Shown here in pieces: positions 8,955 to 16,110 of a stretch of 64,000 bases of DNA (positions are counted from its first letter, which is position 1; each line of letters opens with the position of its first letter). Both the position numbers and the translations under genes were made by a program. The DNA comes from Paenibacillus silviterrae (GTDB taxonomy: Bacteria; Bacillota; Bacilli; Paenibacillales; NBRC-103111). The notes under the pieces are model-generated. The model ran no database searches. It was not told the origin of the DNA and was given only the letters and a program-made list of their open reading frames with translations. The stretch lies in the NCBI RefSeq assembly GCF_030167925.1, contig NZ_JASKUT010000001.1, forward strand, positions 1,612,001 through 1,676,000. Direction: 5' to 3'.

Positions 8955-9032
8955 ATGGCGGGCTCGTATATTCGGGTCGGCAATGGGCAAACCTACCACC
9001 AGCTATTACGCTTAATCGACCTAGGGGGATGA
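8955..9032 (+). CDS. Possible 25-residue leader or small protein before hlyIII
   Basis: A short reading frame (starts MAGSYIRVGNG, ends LIDLGG) has a strong GGAGG 10 bp upstream and ends 6 bp before the ATG of the hemolysin III gene. The sequence is polar and has no membrane segment. It could be a coupled leader ORF or chance. I recognise no family. Confidence 0.35.
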   Translation: MAGSYIRVGNGQTYHQLLRLIDLGG

Positions 9033-9038
9033 TGATGA

Positions 9039-9671
9039 ATGGACCGTGCTTGGAAGGAAGAACGCGCAAACGCCATCAGCCATGGGATTGGAGCTGTGCT
9101 GAGTGTTGCCGCACTGATAGCGCTGCTTATCAGCTCGCTGCACATCGGTGATCTGTGGAGGATTGTCAGCAGCACCGTCTTCGGGGTTACTTTGATTTTG
9201 CTGTATGTCTCCTCTACCCTGCTGCACAGCGCGCGAACCGACAAGTGGATCGATCTGTTTGAAATTATGGATCATGCGGCGATCTATCTGCTTATAGCAG
9301 GTACCTATACTCCGTTCTTGTTAGTTACTCTGCACGGCACCCTGGGCTGGAGTTTATTTGCTGTGATTTGGGGACTCGCGCTTATTGGGGTCATCTTTAA
9401 GCTATTTTATGTCAAAAGGTTTCCTGTGCTTTCTACCCTGTTTTACATAGCGATGGGCTGGATGATTCTTTTTGCCATACGTCCGCTCTATGAGCAGCTT
9501 CCGCAGGGCGGTCTGTTCTGGCTCGTCATGGGAGGGGTGCTCTATACGTTTGGAACCCTTTTCTACTTATGGAGGCGCGTCCCCTACCATCACGCCATCT
9601 GGCATACGTTCGTTCTAGCTGGCAGCGTCTGTCATTTCGTCACTATATTTTTCTATGTTATACCAAAATAA
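9039..9671 (+). CDS. Hemolysin III family (PAQR-type) membrane protein
   Basis: Seven-helix membrane protein of the HlyIII/YqfA/PAQR family, 210 residues. Conserved zinc-site residues are visible: a Ser and His in VSSTLLHSA (helix 2), an Asp and His in EIMDHAAIY, and the C-terminal histidines around HHAIWHTFVLAGSVCHF. Family members are predicted metal-dependent hydrolases or membrane-property sensors; true haemolysis is doubtful. ATG start with GGGGGATG upstream. Confidence 0.92.
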   Translation: MDRAWKEERANAISHGIGAVLSVAALIALLISSLHIGDLWRIVSSTVFGVTLILLYVSSTLLHSARTDKWIDLFEIMDHAAIYLLIAGTYTPFLLVTLHGTLGWSLFAVIWGLALIGVIFKLFYVKRFPVLSTLFYIAMGWMILFAIRPLYEQLPQGGLFWLVMGGVLYTFGTLFYLWRRVPYHHAIWHTFVLAGSVCHFVTIFFYVIPK

Positions 9672-9774
9672 GTAAAACGATCGCCCATTTTCATAGAATT
9701 GAAGAGTTTAGATGTACCCATGAGCCTGCCCTCTCATAGTATGCATGGAGCATGCTGCTATGAAGGAGTGTTGA

Positions 9775-10527
9775 ATGATGCTGAACGCGAAACAGCGTGT
9801 GAAAGTCATCGAGCGCGGTTATGGTCGCAAAACCGTCGGTCCGCGTTATGTGTATCGTTATGTGTCCGCCGCCGTGCGACGCAAGCATCCGGTCTCCGTT
9901 ATTCGCCTGGGCGATGTGATGGCGAAGCTTCTGGCCCGCCGCAATGTGCGGTCGCTATATTATGTATCGCGATTTCTCGGCGTTAAGCTCCCTCCCTCGA
10001 AGAAGCTCCAGCACGACCTTGAGCAGGCCGTCAGAGGCGCGAATATTGTTGGGGTCTCTCATTATAAAGTGAGCATTACTTATTTACGTGCCTTTATGAC
10101 ACGCTCGGGCTGGAAGCCTCCGCGGATTGCCGATTCCTTCCTCAATGATCAGCTGTATGAAAAAGGTTACCTGCACCGCCTGATACGGGAGAATCGCGTA
10201 GCGCTGGTAGGCCGGGCGTCTCCTGATGCCGCGAGGCAGCTGCGGCGCCGCGGGCTGAAGGTCGTCCTTACCGTGGGCATGGACGGTTATGGGGAGGTAA
10301 ACTCCGTCATACGGAAGCTGAAGCGGAACAAGTCCCGAATCGATCTGGTGCTGGTCGGGGCGAGTGTCCCCGGACGCATCCTGTGCACGAAGCTGAAGCA
10401 GCAGGCCGGACTGTCCGCTATAGAGATCGGCCACATGATGGACGCCCTGTCCAAGCCCGGCGACTGGGCCAAGCCGGGCAGCCGCAAGCGGTTCAAGCAC
10501 CGCTGGATGCGGAAGCTGAGGAAATAA
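9775..10527 (+). CDS. GT-D fold-like glycosyltransferase-type protein
   Basis: Basic 250-residue protein, no signal or membrane segment. The N-terminal VSVIRLGDVMAKLL resembles the first motif of the GT-D glycosyltransferase fold seen in many Paenibacillus proteins, followed by a GVSHYKVS strand and a Rossmann-like second half (VALVGRASPDAARQL, LVLVGASVPGRIL). The C-terminus is Arg/Lys-rich. The acceptor and donor are unknown. Start ATG 9775 with AAGGAG upstream. It is monocistronic, ended by a strong terminator. Confidence 0.6.
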   Translation: MMLNAKQRVKVIERGYGRKTVGPRYVYRYVSAAVRRKHPVSVIRLGDVMAKLLARRNVRSLYYVSRFLGVKLPPSKKLQHDLEQAVRGANIVGVSHYKVSITYLRAFMTRSGWKPPRIADSFLNDQLYEKGYLHRLIRENRVALVGRASPDAARQLRRRGLKVVLTVGMDGYGEVNSVIRKLKRNKSRIDLVLVGASVPGRILCTKLKQQAGLSAIEIGHMMDALSKPGDWAKPGSRKRFKHRWMRKLRK

Positions 10528-10529
10528 GG

Positions 10530-10572
10530 AAAAGCGGACGAATCGCGTCATTGCGATTCGTCCGCTTTTTTT
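10530..10572 (+). terminator. Strong, possibly bidirectional terminator
   Basis: AAAGCGGACGAATCGC pairs perfectly with GCGATTCGTCCGCTTT, a 16-bp stem with a 6-nt loop, then seven T on the plus strand. The minus strand ends in a shorter T-run, so it may also stop transcripts from the DUF4395 gene. Confidence 0.92.
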
Positions 10573-10637
10573 GATCGCCCTAGGGAGGCCCTGAGCACTG
10601 AATATGCAGGAATTCCCGCTTAGTTCGCGGGATAACC

Positions 10638-11060
10638 TTATCGGCGTCGCAGCCGCTTAAACTGATAATACAGGAAGCACCCTACGCAAAATCCGCAAAG
10701 CGCGATGAACGCTGCCAAGGCGACCATCCCGGCGGCAACATAGCCCCAAACGCTGCTTTCGTCGTACCAGAAGCAAACGTTGGCGATGGTGAGCAGTATT
10801 ACCGCGATCGCCCCGTTAAAGCGCTGAAGCTCTCGTGCTTCTGTCGGCGCGCCGGCAATACGGCTGCGCAGGAAGGGAGCCGCCAATTGAACGATCAAAT
10901 TGCTGCGGATTCCCTGCCACAAACTGATAAGCTGGATGGCCCAAAGCGCGAGGATCAAGACAGGCTGCTGTAAAACTATCGCAAGGATAATGATGATTAC
11001 CATACCGGCCTGATTGGCGCGAACATAAGGAACCGGGATTTCCGTCGGCTGTAATTTCAT
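10638..11060 (-). CDS. DUF4395 family membrane protein
   Basis: About 140 residues with four hydrophobic segments (around 20-55 and 85-130). The opening VPYVRANQAG and the later CGFCVGCFLY cysteine cluster fit the DUF4395 family of small membrane proteins, which often co-occur with redox or thiol genes; no function is established. Start ATG 11060 is chosen because AGGAGG lies 11 bp upstream, inside the longer frame. It starts 22 bp after the topoisomerase stop, so probably the same transcript. Confidence 0.75.
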   Translation of the reverse strand: MKLQPTEIPVPYVRANQAGMVIIIILAIVLQQPVLILALWAIQLISLWQGIRSNLIVQLAAPFLRSRIAGAPTEARELQRFNGAIAVILLTIANVCFWYDESSVWGYVAAGMVALAAFIALCGFCVGCFLYYQFKRLRRR

Positions 11061-11082
11061 GTAAGTAGCTACCTCCTTCAAT

Positions 11083-13413
11083 TTAAGTTGATACCGGCTC
11101 CAACGTCAGCTTCCCGGTGCTGGGATCGCTAAGCACAATACGTGCCTCCACCGCCTGACCGTCTATGTTCGTCAGCCGCATGGAGGCCGTTCGGCCGTGC
11201 TCCAGCAGGTAGCGGACAGCCGTCACCGTTAAGGACGCGCCGAAGCTGTCCTTCCAGATGACGAAGCCGCAGCCGCTCTTATACTCGCTGCAGCCGTAGC
11301 CCCGCTTGCCGGTGATGATGCGCCCGCGGCAGCCCGGCCTAGGGCACGCGCCGAGAGGCTCCAGCGCCGGCGGCGCAGCCTGCACCGCCGCTGCAGCAGC
11401 CGCCTCCGCCGCGCCGCCTGCGGCCTCGCGCTTCGCTGCGGCGCTTGCCCGCTTGCGCTTCGGCGGCGCTTCCGCCGCTGCGCTCTCGCTCGCCGCTGCG
11501 GCCGCCCGCTTGCCGCCGGCGCTCCGCTTCGCGCGGCCCTCCGGCGCCGGCGGCGCCTCGAACGCGGTCTTCGCCGCGCGCGACTGCACCCGCACCTTCT
11601 CTACGATCAGGGCGGCGAACTTCTTGACGTTCAGCATGAACGTCTCGTCCGAGGCCGCGCCGCGGGCGATCTCGTTCAAGCGGCGCTCCCAGTGCCCGGT
11701 CATCTCCGGCGAGGTCAGCAGTTCGACGCCGGCGCCGCGGATCAGCTCCACGGCCGTGCGGCCCTTCTGCGTGATCGCGATCCGCTTGCCCTGCATGACG
11801 ACGTAGCCGACCTGCTTCAGCCGCTCGATGATCGAAGCCCGCGTCGCCGGAGTGCCGAGCCCGGAATCCTTCATCGCGTCGCGCAGCTCCTCGTCCTCGA
11901 TCTGCTTGCCCGCGCTCTCCATCGCCTTCAGCAGCGTGCCTTCCGTGTACGGCTTCGGCGGCTGCGTCTCCTTCTCTTTGGCGGTGCTCTCCTTACAGAG
12001 CACGCCCTGCGAAGCGTCCAGCGAGAACGGCGTCTGAATCTCCTCCTCCGCCGAGTCGTCCTCATCGTCCTTCTCCGCCTTCGCTTTGCTCTTGGACGAC
12101 TTCTCCTTCTGCTGGTCGGCATAGATGACCTTCCAGCCCAAAGACAGCAGCTGCTTCACCATGCTCTTGAAGCGCTCGCCTTCAGCCTCCGTCAGCACGG
12201 TGTGTACCTTATACTGCGCCGCCGGGTAAAAGTGCGACAAGAACCGCCGCACGATCAAATCATACAGCTTTTGCTCCTCGGGGCTCAGGCCGCCCGCCAC
12301 TTTATGCGTCGGCAGAATGGCATGGTGATCCTCGACCTTGGCAGGGTTGCAAACCGCCTTATTGCCTTTGTGTACCAGCTTTTTGTCGGCCTGCCGCACA
12401 AGCTCCGCATATCCCGTCTTCCCCAGCTGATCCAAAGCGCGGTGCATTTCCGGTATGTTCTGCTCGTTCACATAGTTGGAGTTCGTCCGCGGGTAGCTGA
12501 TGACCTTGTGCTTCTCATATAACGCTTGGGCCAAATCCAGTGTTTTCTTCGCGGAATACCCGAACTTGGCATTCGCCTCCCGCTGCAGCAGCGTCAAGTC
12601 ATAAAGCTTGAACGGATACTCCTTCGTATCCTTTACCTCATAGCTCTCGATACGCCCCGGCTTCCCGGAAACCTTCGCCGCTATCGCTTTAGCCTTCTCC
12701 GCGTCGTTCAGCCGATCGCCCTGCCACATCCCGCGATAAAGCGTATCCCCTTGGCTGAACCACGCCTCCACCTCGTAATATTTCGCAGAGTCGAAAGCTT
12801 CAATCTCCCGCTGCCGGTCATATAGCAAAGCAAGCACAGGTGTCTGCACCCGTCCGACGGACAGAAGCTCATTATGCTTGGTCGTAAAAGCCCTCGACCC
12901 GTTCATCCCGATCAGCCAGTCCGCTTCACTGCGAACTCTTGCCGCCCGCGTCAGGTTGTCAAAGTCCGAGCCTTCCCTCAGCTCGGCGAAGCCCTTGCGG
13001 ATCGTCTCCGGCGTCAGATCGGAAATCCACAGCCGCTTCACCGGCTGGCGAAGCTTCAAGTAACGCTGAATGAGCGCAAAAATATGCTGCCCCTCGCGCC
13101 CGGCATCGCAGGCGTTAATCAAAGCCGAGCTCCGGCCCGCCAGCTCCCCGATTACCTTCAGCTGATCCTTGGTCCTCGCATTCGGGATCAGCTTAAACTC
13201 CGTGGGCACAATCGGCAAATCGCCGAAGCTCCATTTTTTATACTTGGGGTCATATGCGTCCGGCTCGGCAAGACCGATCAGATGCCCGATCGCCCATGTG
13301 ATGATATAGGACTCCCCTTCGATGTACGTCCGATGGTTCTTCGCACGGGGCTCGATCGCCGCAGCGATGTTGCGTCCCATGTCCGGCTTTTCGGCAATAA
13401 CTAACGTTTTCAT
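11083..13413 (-). CDS. topB: DNA topoisomerase III (type IA), copy 1, with Ala/Lys/Arg-rich linker
   Basis: Type IA topoisomerase, 776 residues. TOPRIM domain at the N-terminus (LVIAEKPDMG, then the acidic NACDAGREGQ), and the active-site tyrosine in the HKVISYPRTNSNYV motif around residue 315. After the catalytic core an extremely Ala/Lys/Arg-rich linker (about residues 615-675; DNA 11390-11570) leads to a single CPxxxC zinc-ribbon-like motif (CPRPGCRG...CSEYKSGC) and a short C-terminal beta domain. The linker DNA is far more GC-rich than its surroundings. A second type IA enzyme lies at 48-50 kb. It decatenates and removes negative supercoils from single-stranded regions. Confidence 0.93.
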   Translation of the reverse strand: MKTLVIAEKPDMGRNIAAAIEPRAKNHRTYIEGESYIITWAIGHLIGLAEPDAYDPKYKKWSFGDLPIVPTEFKLIPNARTKDQLKVIGELAGRSSALINACDAGREGQHIFALIQRYLKLRQPVKRLWISDLTPETIRKGFAELREGSDFDNLTRAARVRSEADWLIGMNGSRAFTTKHNELLSVGRVQTPVLALLYDRQREIEAFDSAKYYEVEAWFSQGDTLYRGMWQGDRLNDAEKAKAIAAKVSGKPGRIESYEVKDTKEYPFKLYDLTLLQREANAKFGYSAKKTLDLAQALYEKHKVISYPRTNSNYVNEQNIPEMHRALDQLGKTGYAELVRQADKKLVHKGNKAVCNPAKVEDHHAILPTHKVAGGLSPEEQKLYDLIVRRFLSHFYPAAQYKVHTVLTEAEGERFKSMVKQLLSLGWKVIYADQQKEKSSKSKAKAEKDDEDDSAEEEIQTPFSLDASQGVLCKESTAKEKETQPPKPYTEGTLLKAMESAGKQIEDEELRDAMKDSGLGTPATRASIIERLKQVGYVVMQGKRIAITQKGRTAVELIRGAGVELLTSPEMTGHWERRLNEIARGAASDETFMLNVKKFAALIVEKVRVQSRAAKTAFEAPPAPEGRAKRSAGGKRAAAAASESAAAEAPPKRKRASAAAKREAAGGAAEAAAAAAVQAAPPALEPLGACPRPGCRGRIITGKRGYGCSEYKSGCGFVIWKDSFGASLTVTAVRYLLEHGRTASMRLTNIDGQAVEARIVLSDPSTGKLTLEPVST

Positions 13414-13434
13414 CCGTTCCTTCTCTCCCGCAAA

Positions 13435-14355
13435 CTACGTTTCATATAGGATCTTCCCGGTGTCGGTCAAATCATAGCCCTGTACGGACCGAAGCTCCCT
13501 TTGCCAATCCTCCTGAAGCAGTACGCCGCGGACCAGCTCGATCAGCTCGCGCCCGGTTTCCGTCTTCAGTACAACCAGATCGTATCGCTCCTTGATAAGC
13601 GGGACGAAATCAACGCCCACGAGCGCGGCGGCCTTCTCCATTCCTACCCCGACATCGGCGCGGCCTGTAGCGACTTGGCCGGCAACGCCGAGATGGTTCG
13701 TCTCTTCCGATTCATAACCGAGCACATCGGAAGCAGGGATGCCATGCAGCCGAAGCTGCTCGTCCAGCAATACGCGGGCACCGGAGCCCTTTTCCCGGTT
13801 CACGATCCGAAGCCCTTGACGCCCGAGATCCTTCCAGGAGCGCACGCCTTTGGGGTTTCCCTTGGCTACATACAGCCCGGCATAACGCGAAAGCATATGA
13901 ATCACCGCGTAAGAATGCCCTACCAGCAGTCTCCGTACATAGGGAAGGTTATACTCCCCGGTATCGCCGTCCAGCAGATGGCAGCTTACAATATCGGCCT
14001 GTCCCTGATACAAGGAGATCAAGCTGTCCATGCTGCTCGCATAGGACCGCAGCGGCCTAAACCGCCGGTCTTTCTTCTCGATTTGACGGCATAACAAATC
14101 CAGGCTCATGTCCTGTCCGGTAATGACGATCGATCTGGTGCTTTGCTCCTGGTGTACGGCAGCAGGGATTCCCGCGCTCCGCCCTCCCTTGGCCCGTGCC
14201 TTATAGGCCTCCAAATCGACGGCATCCACCCGCATTTGGCGTCCTACGCGATAAGCGGGCAGTTCGCCTCGTTTAATCAGATCGTACACCGTCAGCTTGG
14301 AGATGCGAAGCAGCTTCGCCAGCTCCTCCGTCGTGTATGACTCCCCTTGGCTCAA
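13435..14355 (-). CDS. One-component molybdate regulator (HTH plus periplasmic-binding-like domain)
   Basis: 306 residues: an excisionase/MerR-type helix-turn-helix at residues 1-55 (YTTEELAKLLRISKLTVYDLIKRGE), then a periplasmic-binding-protein-like domain (about 95-300) of the kind found in COG1910 molybdate regulators. Divergent from modA with a palindromic site in the gap. Inferred: senses molybdate or a relative and controls modAB. The start is TTG 14355 with GAAGG upstream. It could instead sense another oxyanion. Confidence 0.8.
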   Translation of the reverse strand: MSQGESYTTEELAKLLRISKLTVYDLIKRGELPAYRVGRQMRVDAVDLEAYKARAKGGRSAGIPAAVHQEQSTRSIVITGQDMSLDLLCRQIEKKDRRFRPLRSYASSMDSLISLYQGQADIVSCHLLDGDTGEYNLPYVRRLLVGHSYAVIHMLSRYAGLYVAKGNPKGVRSWKDLGRQGLRIVNREKGSGARVLLDEQLRLHGIPASDVLGYESEETNHLGVAGQVATGRADVGVGMEKAAALVGVDFVPLIKERYDLVVLKTETGRELIELVRGVLLQEDWQRELRSVQGYDLTDTGKILYET

Positions 14356-14453
14356 GTTCGATACCTTCTTTCTCTCGGGTCAAAGCTTGCTAAGCTATTA
14401 TAGCATAATCTGTTTTCGCTGGCAGAGTAGCGTTTTTTGGAGTATTGTCCTAT

Positions 14454-14490
14454 TTGATTATATCTAAATATAACTAATTATAATTAGATA
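14454..14490 (+). promoter_or_regulatory. modA promoter region with palindromic operator
   Basis: CTAATTATAATTAG (14474-14487) is a perfect 14-bp palindrome, nested in the wider pair TATCTAA (14461-14467) and TTAGATA (14484-14490). A TATAAT (14479-14484) lies in the palindrome with TTGATT (14454-14459) 19 bp upstream, a little long. The site is about 60 bp before modA and lies between the divergent regulator and modA, as expected for an autoregulatory operator. It does not match the E. coli ModE box spacing. Confidence 0.55.
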
Positions 14491-14551
14491 TATCCTACCA
14501 TACTCATTCTGTGGTAAAATAACCCTTATTCCATTGCTGGAGGAACCTGCC

Positions 14552-15340
14552 ATGCGTCGCAAAAACATGCTTTTTTCCATTATTCTCAGCTTATCCGCAC
14601 TGGTCTCCGCCTGTGGACCCTCTGCCTCCGGAACGCCCGTGCAGCTTACCATCTCTGCCGCCGCCAGCTTGACGGACAGTCTGCAGGAAATTCAAAAGCT
14701 GTATGAAGCCGAGAACCCATCGGTCAAGCTCACGTTCAATTTCGGCTCCTCCGGGGCTCTACAGAAGCAGATAGAGCAGGGCGCTCCTGCTGACCTGTTT
14801 CTTTCCGCCGGCTCGAAGCAGCTGAAGGAGCTGGTCGATCGGCAGCTCATCGAGCCTGCAAAGCAGAAAAATTTGCTCTCGAACGAGCTGGTCGTTATCG
14901 TACCGACCGCGAAGACAAGTCCATCGCTAACCGGCTTGCAGGACCTAACGAACCCTTCCGTCACCAAGCTTTCCATCGCTGACCCGGAAACCGTCCCTGC
15001 AGGCAGCTATGCCAAGGAATCGTTGTCTTACTATCAGCTCTGGACGGCTGTTCAGTCGAAGCTCGTACCCGCCAAAGACGTACGCCAGGTATTGACTTAC
15101 GTCGAATCCGGCAATGTGGATGCCGGCATTGTCTACAAAACGGACGCCCTTACCTCTAACAAGGTGAAGACGGCTTTTACCGTCAGCTCCCAAAGTCATA
15201 AGCCCATCGAATATCCCGCCGGGATCGTCAAAGCGACGAAGCATCCGAAGGAAGCGGAAAACTTTTATCAATTTTTACAGGAGAAGCGGTCGGAGGACAT
15301 TTTCGTGAAATACGGCTTTTCGATCCCTGCCCGCCCATAA
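14552..15340 (+). CDS. modA: Molybdate-binding lipoprotein ModA
   Basis: Substrate-binding protein of the molybdate importer, about 262 residues, lipid-anchored (signal ending VSAC, Cys near residue 21). ModA features: TISAAASLTDSL, the segment FNFGSSGALQKQIEQGAPAD and a C-terminal KYGFSIPARP. Start ATG 14552, with GGAGG 14538-14542 upstream; the in-frame TTG earlier would place the SD inside the gene. modB follows after 4 bp. Confidence 0.93.
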   Translation: MRRKNMLFSIILSLSALVSACGPSASGTPVQLTISAAASLTDSLQEIQKLYEAENPSVKLTFNFGSSGALQKQIEQGAPADLFLSAGSKQLKELVDRQLIEPAKQKNLLSNELVVIVPTAKTSPSLTGLQDLTNPSVTKLSIADPETVPAGSYAKESLSYYQLWTAVQSKLVPAKDVRQVLTYVESGNVDAGIVYKTDALTSNKVKTAFTVSSQSHKPIEYPAGIVKATKHPKEAENFYQFLQEKRSEDIFVKYGFSIPARP

Positions 15341-15344
15341 TCTG

Positions 15345-16022
15345 ATGTCACCATTAACCTGGAACGGTTGGTTGTCCCCTGTCTGGCTGTCCGTTAAAAT
15401 ATCCGCCGTCGCTTCTCTTCTCGTCTTCCTTCTAGGCGTCCTGGCCGCATGGGGAATGACCCGGTCCCGTTTACGGGGGAAGTCGCTCCTGGATACGCTC
15501 TTCTTGCTCCCCTTGGTGCTTCCACCGACGGTGGTCGGGTTTCTTCTGCTGCTTCTTGTGGGACGGCAGAGCATAATCGGCCGGTTCGCGGAATGGGCGC
15601 TGGGTCATACGCTCGTGTTTACCTGGTGGGCCGCCGTTATCGCCGCCGTGGTCATGTCTTTTCCTTTAGTATATCAAACGGCCAAAACCGGCTTTGCCTC
15701 CGTGGATCAAGAGCTGGAAGCCTCTGCGCGATCGATCGGCGCGAACGAATGGCAGGTGCTCCGCTACATTACTCTTCCTTTATGCAAAAATGCCCTGGCC
15801 TCCGCCTTCCTGATGGGCTTCGCCCGAAGCCTGGGTGAATTCGGAGCAACGTTTATGGTCGCCGGAAGTATCCCCGGCCAGACCCAGACCTTGCCGACCG
15901 CCATTTATCAAGCCGTCGAATCCGGGCAGCTTCCCCCTGCCGCCTATTGGACTATCACGATTATGGCGCTCTCTTTTTTCATGCTGAGGGCAGTGGGAAA
16001 AACTCAGAAGGATTCTTCGTAA
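15345..16022 (+). CDS. modB: Molybdate ABC transporter permease ModB
   Basis: Permease of the molybdate importer, 225 residues with about five membrane segments. The EAA loop is visible (ELEASARSIGANEWQVLRYITLP) and LPLVLPPTVVGFLLLLLVG plus ARSLGEFGATFMVAGSIPG are diagnostic of ModB. ATG 15345, 4 bp after modA. No modC ATPase follows; helD comes next with its own promoter. The ATPase must be elsewhere or shared with another importer. Confidence 0.93.
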   Translation: MSPLTWNGWLSPVWLSVKISAVASLLVFLLGVLAAWGMTRSRLRGKSLLDTLFLLPLVLPPTVVGFLLLLLVGRQSIIGRFAEWALGHTLVFTWWAAVIAAVVMSFPLVYQTAKTGFASVDQELEASARSIGANEWQVLRYITLPLCKNALASAFLMGFARSLGEFGATFMVAGSIPGQTQTLPTAIYQAVESGQLPPAAYWTITIMALSFFMLRAVGKTQKDSS

Positions 16023-16031
16023 GAAAACGAT

Positions 16032-16061
16032 TGCATGAGCGCGCAAAGTTATGCTATAGTA
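16032..16061 (+). promoter_or_regulatory. Sigma-A promoter of helD
   Basis: TTGCAT (16032-16037) and TATAGT (16056-16061) are spaced 18 bp, about 50 nt before the helD start. Confidence 0.6.
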
Positions 16062-16110
16062 TATCTCCTGTCTAAATTGGGTAATATTCCCTACGAACGG
16101 AGGTATAAGC

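Noticed and set aside
9734..9763. Sporulation-sigma promoter before the GT-D-like gene
   Set aside because: CATAGTAT resembles a SigE/SigK -10 box, but it lies in a small hairpin (TCATAG with CTATGA) and no convincing -35 is present.
11306..12522. Plus-strand frames opposite topoisomerase copy 1
   Set aside because: They arise from GC-rich codon bias on the complementary strand and have low-complexity Ala/Arg content and no SD.
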